Shown here: one piece after another, positions 21,405 through 33,266 of the stretch
Position numbering within the stretch: position 1 is the first letter of the stretch
How the letters are laid out: each line of letters opens with the position of its first letter
Origin: Nepenthes gracilis
Lineage: Eukaryota > Streptophyta > Magnoliopsida > Caryophyllales > Nepenthaceae
Length of the DNA: 64,000 nt
Reading direction: 5' to 3'
Assembly (NCBI GenBank): GCA_033239525.1
Contig: BSYO01000006.1
Span: forward strand, 16,268,175-16,332,174
Program-made: the position numbers and the translations under genes
The notes under the pieces: generated by a model
Databases searched by the model: none
Seen by the model: the letters and a program-made list of their open reading frames with translations, nothing else
Told to the model about the DNA's origin: nothing

Positions 21405-23118
21405 ATGGCTTCCGCCGCCGATTTTGCTTCCGTTCTGAGAGAAAGCGACGTCAAAGCTCTATGCGTCGAATTCAATATTCCGAAGGAGATTGCCAGGAGA
21501 ATTCCGGACAAGGACGACAGGGATTATTCCCCACCGAAAGGGCACATCACTGTTTACGAGGCCCATCTGAGGAGTGGTCTCTGCTTGCCGTTGCCGGAGG
21601 AGCCGGAGTCGATCATGAAGGCTCTGAGAGTTCCCATTGCTGAGCTCCATGCTAACGTCGTGAGGTATCTTTGTATCATGTGCATTTTTACTCAGAAATT
21701 CGGCCAGAAATTTAAGATGTCCGGCGTTAGAGTTTTGTTTAAAGTAAACCAGGGGGGAGAGTGGATATCGCTCTCTCCCCGTACCGGAATAAAAATTAGT
21801 AAGGTCATTCATGACTCGCTGAAGAACTGGAAAAACCAATTCTTCTTCGTGAGTGTGGGGGCGAAATGGCCCCTTGCGAAGGATTGGGGCCAAGTTCTTG
21901 AGGCGTAATTTGGGACGCCGACCCCGGCGGAGTCGACGACCTACGCGTGGCTCACGAAGGCAATAAAGGAGAACCCGAATGATTTTTCTCGGGATTTTTT
22001 AGTTTCCTGAGTCGAATCCAAGAAGGTGAATTGGGGTCTGCCATCCCCAGTTCAAAAACCAAGTCCTACGGTGAGGATGTGAACCCTGGAGAATCCAGGG
22101 GGTAATCATCTGCTCGCGACACACCGACGAAGGGTTTATCGGCCCTTGCCTGAGAAGGTGCTGGAGACGCCTTCGTCTTCGTCATCGCTCGTTGATTACA
22201 TAGCCACTGGGATCTGCAGCGGATCCGGTAGTGCTGTGGGCGTGGAGAAGACCTTTGAAGACTGGCCGGCGGACGCAAGTGGAGTCATCCTAGCACAGCC
22301 TGCGCCGCAAGCGGTTCCTGGTACTGAATCGATGGGATCATTAGAGCAGCCAGCTTGTGTGCGAACTTCTGCTGTGGAGCCAATGGCCGGGCTTGATTCT
22401 TCAACGGCTGCTCCAGAGGCTGCCAGAGAGGAGCCTGCGGTAGCTACTCCAGAGGCTGCAAGAGAGGAGCCCACAGTTGCCATCGATGAGACCGATGCGT
22501 TCCTGGATCGCATTTTGGATGAGGCAGCGGCGAGCTTGGCGCGGGAGGATGCTCCTGGTTCGTCATCTCCTGGCCCACCGCCAACTGATCCACTGCCAAT
22601 TGGGCCAGGTCTAGAGTCCAGGCCTGTGAGGCCCTTGAGGAAGACTTACGAGGTATGATTTCTACAAAAGCTTCCTTGTACTTTTTTCTTCCGTGTGTTT
22701 CTAACTTACACTTCGCTTTTGTCTTGTACAGTCAAGGAGGTTGATCTCAGCCTTCCCTCGGGAGGTGGAGTAATGCGATCGCGTCATTACAGACTGGGAG
22801 GCTGAGATCGCCTGGCTGGAGGCCAGGCTGGCTGCCACAGGAGGGGAGCCCCGCAAGAAGAATGCTGCTCTCGAGGTTGTCATAGCGGGCATGGAGGCGA
22901 AGAATGCTGAGCTGAAAGCCGAGGTCACCCACTTGAAGGAGGAGGATGATCGACATAATAAAGTCAAGAAGTGGCTTGCTGACCGGATCACAAACCTGGA
23001 GAATGATCTGGCCCTCTGCATCCGTCCCATTGAGCTTGAAGGCATGCTGCACGCACGGCTGTTGGAGGGGATCAACGTCAGCCGGCGCATTGTGCAGTTG
23101 ATTGATCCCAATTTTTGA
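21405..23118 (+). pseudogene. Antisense accessory gene of Tat-2 (gypsy-type transposon domain, coiled coil), two exons, four stops
   Basis: The ATG at 21405 has a good context (ACCATGG). Exon 1 runs to 22652, intron 22653-22731 (GTATGA...GTACAG, 79 bp, phase 0), exon 2 22732-23118, giving about 544 codons with no frameshift. In-frame stops are at 21906, about 22008, about 22077 and about 22771. Residues 1-170 form the domain known from 'putative gypsy type transposon' proteins (HITVYEAHLRSGL, then AELHANVVRYL). The middle is rich in Glu, Ala, Pro and Ser. Exon 2 is a heptad-rich coiled coil ending RRIVQLIDPNF. The gene faces opposite to gag-pol. Its biochemical role is unknown; no signal peptide or membrane span is seen, so it is not an envelope protein. 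Confidence 0.82.
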
Positions 23119-23949
23119 CTGAACACATTAATCAATCCAACAGGGCGGCGCAGCGCAAAGAGGACCTTGTGAGGGACCCCCTGTGACAGCCCGAGACGGT
23201 CGTTGTAATCCCCTTTTGTTTTTTTTCTCTTTTTTTTGTACTGATGTAACTACGCAACACAATTAAAGAAATAAAACGGGAATTTTCTCCGGTTGGCATC
23301 CATTAATTTTTACTGCTTTTTGTGTCGGTGTGTGTTGTTGCATGGGGTGGCCAACCTGGTTGGCCGGCTGCCCAATTAGTAAAGTCCTTGGCTGACTAAG
23401 GAGTAAGGTCCTTAAGCCGAGCAGCGGTTGTGTTAACCAGCCCGGTGGCACCGTACAAGTGATGACTTAGGCAACCAATGTTGGAAAAGAAATGTTTCTC
23501 CCTTCGACCGTCGTTGACTAACGTTGCTACTCCCTATGAGGGAGGTCGTCGCGTGTGCTATACTAGCCCCCTAAGATTTTGACCGCTAACGGGCCACTTG
23601 GATGACCAGGGTTTAAGACCGCTTATGGGCTACCTAGATGACCAGGGTTTAAGACCACTTATGGGTCACCTGGATGATCAGGGTTTAAGACCGCTTATGG
23701 GCCACTTTGATGACCAGGGTTTAAGACCGCTTATGGGCCACCTAGATGACCAGGGTTTAACAATGAGAGGGTGAAGACCCTCCCGACTTATGGGCAGTCT
23801 AGGTCGGGTAAACCTACAAGGCAAACGCAGTTTATATGTATGCACACAAAGACTAGGATTATATATGCTAAGTAAACTTCTCATTTTACCAAATTAAAAC
23901 AAGCATGCGAATGAAAGCACACAAGTGGGCGAGTGCGTACCTGGGTTCC
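23119..23949 (-). repeat. Post-pol spacer of Tat-2 with a 36-bp tandem repeat
   Basis: GACCGCTTATGGG-type units start at 23581, 23617, 23653, 23689 and 23725: five units with an exact 36-bp period, ending near 23760. Each has TGACCAGGGTTTAA. The reverse complement matches the 40-bp units of Tat-4, which carry 4 extra bases. The repeat lies between the 3' ends of two converging genes, pol (minus) and the accessory gene (plus). The rest of the spacer holds no gene. Confidence 0.8.
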
Positions 23950-25237
23950 CTATTGAAAGTAGAGTTTGAGGTGGATCGCGTTCCACGTTCGCGGGACCAA
24001 CTTTCCGTCCTGGTTTCGGAGTTTGTATGCTCCGTTTCGCAGGACGGCAGAGACCAAGAAAGGCCGTTCCCAGTTAGGGGAGAGCTTTTTGCGACCGACC
24101 AGCTTGCCTGCGGCCTCAACACCTCGTAGGACCAAATCCCCAACGTCAAATTGCCGGGCTTTCACTTTTTTATTGTAGTACCAGACAACTCGATGTTGAT
24201 AGGCTGCTGTCTGTATTCTAGCAGCGTCACGGGCTTCCTCTAACAAGTCTAAGTGCTCCCTGATTTTCTGGGAGTTGGTCTGTGAGTCGAAAGACTTCAC
24301 CCTAGGACTTGGAAGCCCGATTTTGATCGGGATCACCGCCTCAGTCCCGTAACAGAGGCTGAAGGGTGTCTCGCGTGTTGGTTCCTTCGGGGTTGTCCGA
24401 TAAGACCAGAGGACGGATGGGAGCTCGTCAGCCCAGGAGCCCCGGGCATCCTCCAGCTTAGTCTTTAATCCGTAGAGTAGCGTTCTGTTTGTGACCTCCA
24501 CCTGTCCATTCGCTTGGGGGTATGCCACTAATGTGTGGACCAGCTTGATACCCAGGCTGGCGCAATACTTGATGAAGCGTTTTCCCAAAAATTGGGTCCC
24601 GTTGTCGGTCACCATGACCTCTGGGACCCCAATCTACAGACAATGCCCTGGTGAAGAAATTCTACTGCATTGTTCTTCGTAATTTTTGCCAGTGGGACTG
24701 TCTCGACCCACTTGGTGAAGTAGTCGATGCCCGCGATGATGAACTTCCTTTGCCTCGTGGCAATGGAAAATGGGCCGAGAATATCGAGCCCCCATTGCGC
24801 AAAGGGCCATGGAGCCTAAAGTGACTTCAGGTCAGCGGATGGCTGATGGCGAAGGTTGCCGTGAAGCTGGCAACTTTCACATTTCTTTACAAACTCAAGC
24901 ACGTCATTTTTCATCGAGGGCCAGTAATAGCCTTGCCGCATGATCTTGAAGGCCAAGTTTTTCCCACCTACGTGCAATCCGTAGATCCCGAGGTGAACTT
25001 CGCCCAGCGCGTAGTCAGCCTCCTCGGGTGACAGGCAGCGGAGGTACGGAGTCGAGTATCCAAGGTGATACAGCCGCCCATCGACAACCGTGTACCAGTC
25101 AGCTGTCTTTTTAACTTGCTTAGCCTTTTCGATGTCCTCTGGGAGTGATCTGTCAGCCAAGTATCTAAGGTAGGGCGTCGTCCAGTTTTCAGTCTTGGAA
25201 ATCTACATCGCCTCCTGTTTCTCAGTGCTGGGAGCAT
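23950..25237 (-). pseudogene. Integrase of Tat-2 (C-terminal part of pol)
   Basis: Integrase inserts the element cDNA into the genome. The zinc-binding HHCC part is visible (EVHLGIYGLH, then CESCQLHG at about 24880-24990). The catalytic core has WGLDIL for the first Asp (about 24790), VTDNGTQF for the second (24590-24615) and PQANGQVEVTNRT for the Glu (about 24500). The C-terminal part ends WNAIHLKLYFQ at 23950. A stop at 24816 and a frameshift between about 24620 and 24680 break it into pieces. The last 221 codons are open. Codon matches with Tat-4 integrase are close throughout. Confidence 0.88.
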
Positions 25238-25313
25238 TCAGGATCTCCCGCATGTCCCTCGAATACTGTTCTAGGTTTTCGGCTATAGCGGCTTTAGCCA
25301 GCTGGTCTTCCTT

Positions 25314-26022
25314 CTAATTTTCAGTTTGAGGAACGTGAACCAGGGTCAGTTTGTCGAAGCCCTGGACGGTCTCCTTTGCCTTACCCAAGTACTTGGCCAA
25401 GTAAGGATTGTTGGCCTCAAAGCCCCCATTAACCTGGTTGACGATTAGTTCGGAATCGTTGTAAACTGTCAACCTCTTGGCAAAGCACTCTTTTGCTAAT
25501 TGTAAGCCAGCTAACAAGGGCTTCGTCTCGACGACATTGTTGGTTGTCGGGAAGTCAAGTTTGAGGGAAACTTAACCTCGAATCCATCAGGGGTCGTCAG
25601 GACCACCCCTGCTCTGCTGCCACTGTCCGTGGACGATCCATCTATGTGGAGTACCCATTCTGGAACTTTGTCTGGCTATTCTACATTTTCTACTAGCTGT
25701 TCCTCGTGAATTGGGGTCATGGTCTCAACAGTGAAGTTAGCCAGCACCTGCACTTTTATGGCAGGTCTGGGCCTGAACTCGACGTCGAACTCACCCAATT
25801 CGATAGCCACTTTACCAGCTGTCCAGAAACGTCGGGTTTCTGGAGTATACTTTTTAGTGGCTGGTCGGTGAGGACCACTATGCGGTGCGCCTGAAAGTAT
25901 AGCCTCAACTTTCGCGCAGCGAAGATAAGTGCTAGGGCCATTTTTTCCGCGCGTGGATAGCGCGTTTCTAGGCCGGTCAATGTTTTGCTCACATAGTAGA
26001 CCGGCTGCTGGATATCGGATTC
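25314..26022 (-). pseudogene. Tandem RNase H domains of Tat-2
   Basis: The first domain is the usual gypsy RNase H: LALIFAARKLRLYFQ, then VVLTDQPLKSILQKP, at about 25800-25990. The second is an archaeal-type RNase H, with LAGLQLAKECFAKRL, then YNDSELIVNQVNGGF (25314-25517). Having both is diagnostic of the Tat lineage. Frameshifts at about 25560 and 25760 separate the pieces. RNase H removes the RNA template; the role of the second copy in Tat elements is not settled. Confidence 0.85.
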
Positions 26023-27180
26023 CTAGCGCACGAGGACGGAGCTGAGGGACACTTCTGATACCGCCAGGTAAAGGTACAACTCCTCTCCGTCTTTGGGTGA
26101 TGCAATCAATGGTGGGCTGGCCAGATACTGCTTCAATTCGTTGAAGGCGGTCTGGCAGTCAGTCGTCCACTGAAATCCATTGGATTTCATCCCTCTCAAA
26201 TCTTTAAAGAAGGGCTGGTACTTGTCACCAAACTTCGCGAGGAAGCGGGACAAAGTGACCAACCGCCCAATCAATCGCTGGACATCTTTGACGTTCCGTG
26301 GGGGAGCCATGTCAGCGACGGCCTTGATCTTTTCTGAGTTTGCCTTGATCCCCCGCTGGGTGACGATGAAACCCAAGAACTTTTCGGAGCCCATCCGGAA
26401 GATACACTTGACTGGATTCAGCTTCATTTGATGCTGGCGGAGCACCTCGAACGATTCTTGCAGGTCATATATGTGGTCGCCAGTGACTCTGCTCTTGACG
26501 AGCATGTCGTCGACATAGACCTCCATGTTGTGACCAATCTACTTTTCGAACATCTTGTTAACCAGTCGCTGGTAGGTTGCTCCAGCGTTTTTCAGTACAA
26601 AGGGCATTACCTTGTAACAGTAAGTGCCCTGGTCTATCATGAACAAGGTATGCTCCTTGTCCTCCGGACTCATCCAGATCTGATTGTAATCCGAATTGGT
26701 GTCCATGAAGCTTAGCAGCTCATGTCCAGCCGTGGAGTCAACCAGTAGGTCAATCTGGGGCAACTGAAAACTGTCTTTTGGGCAGGCCTTGTTGACGTCG
26801 GTAAAATCGACTCACATTTGCCATTTTTCGTTGCTCTTTTTAACTAGGAGCCAATCTGGATACTGGACTTCTCTAATAAATCGAGCATCCAGCAGCTTTT
26901 TCACCTCTTCTCGGATGGCGATCAGCTTCTCTATAGAGTGATTCCTCCGCTTCTACCTGACTGGCTTCCGGTCAGGATCGAGGCCCAACTTGTGGACCAT
27001 CACCTCAACCGAAATCCCGGGCATGTCTGCGGGAGTCCATGCGAACATGTCAGCATTCCATTGCAGGAATGCGATCAGTTCAGTGCGCAGTGTGCCAGTG
27101 AGTGAGCCGCCAATCTGCATACATTTTTTTTCGGTTCCTCAGTTCAGTGGGATCAGATCCGTGGCTTCACCAGACTGCGC
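26023..27180 (-). pseudogene. Reverse transcriptase of Tat-2, YVDD motif intact
   Basis: Domain blocks in order are FTDVNKACPKD, LLSFMDTNSDYNQIWM, GTYCYKVMPF, the catalytic MEVYVDDMLVKS (about 26490-26526), GFIVTQRGI and ATLSRFL-like VTLSRFLAKFG. Stops lie at 26539-26541 (UAG after FEK, before IGHN) and at several points upstream (near 26765-27000). The YVDD catalytic pair is complete, unlike Tat-4. The copy is still inactive because of the stops. Confidence 0.88.
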
Positions 27181-27183
27181 TTG

Positions 27184-27839
27184 TTACAGGGTGGGCTCAT
27201 CTCGATGATCGAGTTCTCCCATTGTCCCATGGCTGCCGCTAAGGGCGATCTGGGACATATAGCACGTCCGCCCGATTACTTGGTCGCCTAACACCTCTCC
27301 CACACCGTAAGGTGTCGGGAACTTCATTTTGAGGTGCGAAATTGTGGTGATTTCCCCAAACGCTGTTAGACACGGTCTGCCTAGTATCTCGTTGTAAACA
27401 GAGGGCAGGTTAACTACTAGAAACGTGAGCGTGCGACTTGCTGTTTTCGGATAGGTGTCCAGGGTGACTTCCAATTGGATTGTCCCTTGAACGGGCACTG
27501 GTTCGTTGTCAAGGCCATATAGTGGACCTTCAAAGGGTTTTAACTGGTTCTTTTTTAGGCCTAACTTAAAGAAGGCATCCAAGTAAAGTAAATCTTTAGA
27601 ACTTCCATTATCGATAAAGACTCGTTTCAGCTGGTAGTCCATGCTGCCGTCTAAAATGAGCCAGCTGAAACGAGTGCTGATATAATAAGGGGGTCAGCAT
27701 GGGGGGACACTACATGAGTTGAGTCACTATCATCGAAGCTAATTGTATTATCTATTCTACGTTGCTTCTTCCTCCCAGTCTGCTGCTCCTTGCTATCAGT
27801 CGGATTCTTGATAGGTCGGGTGGAAACCATATTAACCAC
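27184..27839 (-). pseudogene. Aspartic protease of Tat-2 with upstream linker
   Basis: The protease cuts the polyprotein. FIDNGSSKDLLYLDAFFKLG holds the active-site Asp in a D-N-G-S-S form (about 27560-27625). LGRPCLTAF follows at the end of the fold. The domain is open from 27642 to 27184. The linker (27651-27839) contains GRKKQRR and SPHADPLIISA, which also occur in Tat-4. A frameshift or stop lies between the linker and the protease. Confidence 0.83.
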
Positions 27840-27911
27840 CCCCGCCGCAACCCTATTCCGAGGTGGAGTCTACTCCTGCCCCTCTTCATCAGCCGCTCCT
27901 GAGCTCTATCC

Positions 27912-29446
27912 AGGACCTCTAATAAACTTCGTGAGGTGGCATCTACGAATTAGATCTTCGATCTCCCTTTGCAGCGTCTTGCAGTCCTCAGTTGAATGGC
28001 CAGCAGAACGATGGAAGTCACAGTACTTCGACTGGTTTCCAGAGTCCTTATTCAGCGGTTTGCGCCACTTCAGGAATTTTTCTCCACGGATCTACATGAG
28101 GACTTTGGCACACGTGTCTGTCAAAGGTGTGAAACTGGTGGGCCCATAGTCTCTGCATTTTGGGGGCCCAGTCCGGTGCTGCTTCTGGCGAGAGTGTTCT
28201 CCATTGCTGTACTTTCTCTTCCCTTCACCAGGGAACGGTCGAGGCTGATTTGCCCACTCTTGACGTTTTTCCTCGTTGGCCTCTTCTGCTGTAGCGTAGG
28301 CCCTAGTGATGGATTCTGCTTCTCGAAAAGTTTGAGGATTTTTGTGGACAATGTGCTTAAAAAAGTCACCGTAAGTAAGCGCCGAGATAAAACTACCCAG
28401 CTTCATCTCCTCTGTGATCCTGGGAATCCTTCTGGCCTCCGCCACGAAGCGATCCAAGAAACGCCGTGGGTTCTCTCCCGGTTTCTGCTTTATGTGGGAG
28501 AGATGCCATGGCTGCTTCTCTTCCAGTCGGCTCGAGGCGTACTGAGCCAGGAAGAGATCCGTGAGTTCACGAAAATTGCTGGTGGTGCCTTATGGGAGGT
28601 GATGGAACCAGATTCGAGCGTCTTCCTTCAGTCTGAGCGGAAAGTAGCGGCACATCGCTGAGTCTTCTAGCCCTTGTAGACTCAGATGGGTGCGGAAGTG
28701 ATTCAAGTGGTCAACCGGATCACTGCCCCCATCGTATAAGTCAAGGGACGGCATCTTGAACTTTGACATAGTCGACGGCTCAGGATCTCCGCAGTGAAAG
28801 GAGATCGGTCCAAGTCGATGGCGCGCTCCTCCTCTTGGAACACACGGTTCCAAATCTTGTCCACTCGCGGATCGGTGCGAGCGACGTTTGCTGATCGTTT
28901 GGAGTTGGGGTAATCCCTCAACTCTGTCTTGTCCCTGAAGGGTTCAGCAGTTGGTCTGCTGCTACCTCTAGTAGACCTGGCAGTCCTGGAGGCTCGCTCA
29001 TGTACTGCATTGTTGTCTTCTGCCCGGGAGTATTGTGGGTTTCTTCTTTCCGGGCTCTCTTGCGGAGACGTACTCCCGGAGCTTTCCTTAGGCCTGTTCT
29101 TGCCAGGAACGTGGGAGGACCCTGGAGCCAGATTGTCTCCGGCCTTTTCGGGCCTCTTGGCCGGCTTCTTCTTCCTTTGGCCACCCCTTTTGGTGGCAGG
29201 GGCAGGGATGGCTGCTGGTGGAGCCGCTTGTAGTCGTTGCTCGTTCTGCATGTAAAGTAACTAGAGCAGGCGATTGTTGGCCCGCATCTGCTCCACCAGT
29301 TGTTGAAAGTAATGCGGTGGGACTCCGCCCGTAGCCCCGTTGACCATAGCGCCAGCAGCGTGGTCCTGGTCGGAGTTAGCAGCATCTCTAGCGGGATCGC
29401 TAGCTTGGGCTCTTGTGTTCACCATTGTAGAATCAGAAGGTGACAC
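27912..29446 (-). pseudogene. Gag of Tat-2
   Basis: Gag forms the particle. It starts near 29446-29425 with MVNTRAQASDPA, shared with Tat-4. A Lys/Arg-rich stretch follows (KRGGQRKKKPAKRP), then the Retrotrans_gag region: FKMPSLDLYDG, DPVDHLNHFRTHL, RIWFHHLP, and EEMKLGSFISAL. A UAG at 28092-28094 is followed in frame by more gag, including a zinc-knuckle-like CX2HX4HX4C (YCDFHRSAGHSTEDC) and ending near 27912. Another UAG lies at 29261, and frameshifts near 28760 and 28500-28590. Confidence 0.87.
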
Positions 29447-29490
29447 AGAGAGTTTGTGCAGATTTTTGTGGTAGACGTTTGTAAGCGCTT

Positions 29491-29507
29491 CCCACAGACG
29501 GCACCAA
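29491..29507 (-). other. Primer-binding site of Tat-2
   Basis: The minus strand reads TTGGTGCCGTCTGTGGG directly after the LTR end CGCATCA. It is a one-base variant of the TTGGCGCCGTCTGTGGG form common in plant Tat-type elements. I do not assign the tRNA. Confidence 0.8.
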
Positions 29508-30569
29508 TGATGCGTCTCTAGATCCGAACTTCGAACAGATTCGGATGATCCTCTTGTCGTGGTTCTGACTCTATTCTCTGAGTTGGATCTTGCACACCAC
29601 TAAACAGTACAGGAGGTTAGTGTGTCGGCGGAAAGTTATCCCACTGAAAACACTCCGACGCTCAAGTCAGTAAAACAGTCTTCAAAAGAGCGAAACTGAA
29701 ATTGAGAGAGAGAGAGAGACAGAAAGAGTGTTTTCCCAGTTGAAAGAGAGACGTGAGGTCCTCTTGAATATGGGAAATGGGAAAGCAGTAAACGGCCATG
29801 AGAGGCGCGCTTGTTTGTCTTAGGGTTTAGGATGAATGTGTTTGGAGTAGTACGCTTGGGCAATGCTGTGGGTTTCAATGGCCGAGAAAATCGTTTACTG
29901 AGAGCACTTGTCTTTCAGAAAGCGTATACAATTGAGAGAGTAATGGAAAGCCTGATTGAGAGCGTAATTGGAAGCGTGTCCTGGATGGTAAATCCAGGGT
30001 TTCTTTTATAGTGGAGAGGGCGATCCTCCTTCTTTGAAAGGAGGGATTGCCTCCGTGATCTACTGGCTGGCCTTCCTTTTGGGGCTGATGTCGGTTGCCA
30101 AACTGTGAAGGATAGTTTCCTTCTAGGGGGACCGACCGCTTTCCAAACCGGACACATTCCTTCTGTGCATGTTACCGTTAGAGAGCCTGGGTTGGTAAAG
30201 ATTTGGAGAAATCTAGCGCCTTCCTTATATGGGAGGCGTCAATTTTGCCAATGTCCTTTTTGGTGCCAACTGGGATCGTGGAATATTCTTGGAAAGTCGT
30301 TGCTAGCCTTTTGATGATTCGTGGGTCTAAACGGATTAGGCCCGTTACTGTAGGAAAACTTCTTTGGGCCCAACGCGTGTAACCCGGATTGTCAACGTTT
30401 GAGTTGACCGTTTGCTAGCGAGTTGGCCGCCCGGACGGTCAACATTGGCGTTGACCGTCCTGGGTTTTTCAGCTTCTGGGTCTGTTCTCCAATTGGGCCG
30501 TTAGAGTGTTAACCGTCGTTTTGGGCTTCCATTGACTTTTGGGGCCAGCCCAATAATGGTATACCCACA
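29508..30569 (-). repeat. 5' LTR of Tat-2
   Basis: On the minus strand it runs TGTGGGTATACC to GACGCATCA (one base was lost from the canonical TGATGGG start). A TATAAAAG box lies on the minus strand at 30003-30010 and is the likely promoter for gag-pol. A perfect inverted W-box GGTCAAC/GTTGACC lies at 30437-30443 and 30450-30456, upstream of that TATA box in element orientation. It is collinear with 19803-20878. Confidence 0.9.
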
Positions 30570-30574
30570 CAACT

Positions 30575-33266
30575 TAAAGATACGAGCCTACCTGAAAATT
30601 TGTCATTATATTTCATCATAATAATCTAAAGTATAACCTGAAAATTTAACCCAAATAATTATTTACAAATTAAAAATAACAATACACAATGATATGCATA
30701 TCTCAACCTATCACACAAATAATTCATTGGGATAAATAGAAAGAAGCGACTTAGAATCAATCATGCGGCTCGATCTTACCATTGCTCGAGTAAAAGAGAG
30801 AAATAGCGTTGCCTGGATTGAAGGGAGACTAGAAAAATGGTTAAAAGTTTACCCTAATATTTTATTTAAACAAAGAGAATTGTAGGTACCATTTAATTGA
30901 AGAGAAAATAAATAATTGTAATTGATTATAATCTTATTTAATCTCAAACTGTCCTTATTTCTATTTTTTGACTTTTAAAAAAAATTAAAAAATGCCAGCA
31001 GCTCAGTACATTGACAGCCCAATGCATAAACGCACTCTGTGAAGCCGGACGGCCAACTTTATGAATCTTAGAGAGAGAGAGAAGGGGAAAGGGGGGGAGG
31101 GAAAGAAGGAAAGAAGTCACGCCGTCGGGTAGCCAGGGAGAGTAAAATAATAGCTATATGTAATATCTTGATGCTAATTTATGTTTTATAACTTCAAATT
31201 TTAAAGTATTGTGTGAATTTTAAAGAATAATTTTGTGATAAGAACAAGAGAAATGGACAAATTGAAGAAAGAGTGCCCGTGCTTAACCTGTATTTGTGCG
31301 GTGTTCGAACGTCATTTGACAAAATAGATCATGCCCATGTGAGATAGATGCACATTCATGCGTGATTTAATAGATTGCTCAATGCAGGTACACAATATGG
31401 AAAGTGCTTATATGTGCATGTAATAGTATTTTATGTTTAATATGCATTTGCACAGCACCCAAAGTGCTAGTAAGTGTATATAAACAAATCTTCATGACTT
31501 TTGGGTAACTTTTGCTAATATTTAGAAAGAAAAAGGAAAAAGAAAAGAGATAAGATGAGAGAGAATGTAAAAGAATGTAGATTTGTGGCAATTTTAGGCC
31601 AAATTGGGAAAATACTTAACAATAGCAACTATATTTGAGTTTATTTATTCATTTATTACTAAAATTTCTTGATTTTTTCTTCGATTTCTGTTCATATGTA
31701 TATGTATATGGCTTTTGTCCATTCCTCTTGTATATATATTACAAATATATTGATAATATTTATTAATCTGGATGTTTTGAAAGCTTGTGCATAATTTAAT
31801 ATAATTTGTCAAAAATATATGGAAATCATTGGATATTGACCTTTTATAACATTTTTATACCAATATTTGATAAAAATTCTATTTTAAAAATTATAAAGAT
31901 TATTACTTTTTTGCTGATTTGGAAAAAGTTTTTTATATTTATTATTTATTATATAATTTTTTTATTTTGATTAAATAAAAATTATTATAAAAATTAACAG
32001 AATATATCTGAACATATCTTATTATATTATAAATTAAAAATCAAACATACCATCTATTGATACGAAAAATAATATTTGACCCGATTTATAGAAAATAAAA
32101 TATAGTAAGCCCATTTATGAGTATTCAATAGTAGCATATGGCCCAAAGTTATAGAAAAAAGTATATCCCAATCTTCGATATTTAACCGTATTAGTAAGGT
32201 TTTATTGACTCTAGGTTCTTAAATATATTTTTTTAAATGCACTTATTAATTTTTTGACAATTTTGGTATTCTGTATTTGATTATTATTATTGCTCTCTTT
32301 ATATATTATTCACGTATATTTATACATATAAATTATACATAATTTACTAAATATTAGGCATACTTAAACTATGTTTGTAAACCTTTTAAATTAGTTGGCT
32401 TAAATAATTTTACAGAATTTAGACTGGAAATTTCTTTTTTTTTTTTTAGGTTTGTATTTGGATATTTCTTTTATTTGTAATAAAATTGTAATAAAAATGT
32501 TATGTTTAATCTGTTAATTAATTTTTTAGACTATGTATTCGTGGTCGAGAGCCTTCAGATGATGTATTATTTTGAAGTGTTATAGATGCTATTTTGAGTT
32601 AAGAAATACTTCTCCTTATTTCTTTTAATTATTTTGTTGAGTAGGAGAATTAACTTTTAGGGCTATTATCATAATATAGTCATTTATTTCTGAAACTTTG
32701 TTTAAGTAATTTGAATTATCTAACAGTGTTTGTTGTGCGATCACGCCCTAATATTTGATTAAATTTTATTTATATCATAATCCTAAATTTTGAGACCGTA
32801 TACGTGACACTATTTATTATTGTTTTTCAAAATTAAATAAATAAAAAGTGTGTGACGGTAAATTGATAAATTAGATAGCTAAGTTAATCATAATAATTAA
32901 TAAATACATTTAGTGTGTGTGTGTGTGCGCGCACGTGTGATGGTAGGAGGACATTTTCCGATCCCCATGAGATATTATTAATGACTTATCAATCTATTCA
33001 TACAATTTAGTCAATACAAAATATATAAATTGATAAATGTTTCATCGTTAAAATGTGTTCAAATTGTGGTTAAAAGTTGTTAAAAAAAGTGTTATTGATA
33101 TATGTATGTATACATATACATATATATACATACACACACTGATGCCTTTCAATAGCTGATAGATTGCATTGGTATATCATATTTATTAGACTACACAATC
33201 TTATCTCTGTTACCATGTTATTGGAAATGTATGGCAGGAATCATGCATTGACATTTTTATAAGAAC
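30575..33266. other. AT-rich intergenic DNA
   Basis: No reading frame longer than 70 codons and no element boundary was found. There is a GA-rich run at 31068-31110, a (GT)n-type microsatellite at about 32911-32935, and an alternating TA/CA stretch at about 33098-33138. Open frames here are not supported as genes. Confidence 0.6.

Larger units (their letters stand above)
19803..30569 (-). mobile_element. Tat-2, full-length Ty3/gypsy Tat-lineage element, TSD CAACT
   Basis: LTRs lie at 19803-20878 and 29508-30569. CAACT stands at 19798-19802 and 30570-30574, a perfect 5-bp duplication. Read on the minus strand the order is LTR, primer-binding site, gag, protease, RT, gypsy RNase H, archaeal-type RNase H, integrase, 36-bp tandem repeat, accessory gene (opposite direction), polypurine tract, LTR. 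Two RNase H domains in tandem are the hallmark of the Tat lineage. The element is inactive: gag and pol have several stops and frameshifts. Confidence 0.93.

Noticed and set aside
21405..23118. Accessory gene as a retroviral-type envelope gene
   Set aside because: It runs opposite to gag-pol, has an intron, and shows no signal peptide or membrane span.
27996..28661. 221-codon plus-strand frame
   Set aside because: It is the mirror of Tat-2 gag, which has clear family domains on the minus strand.
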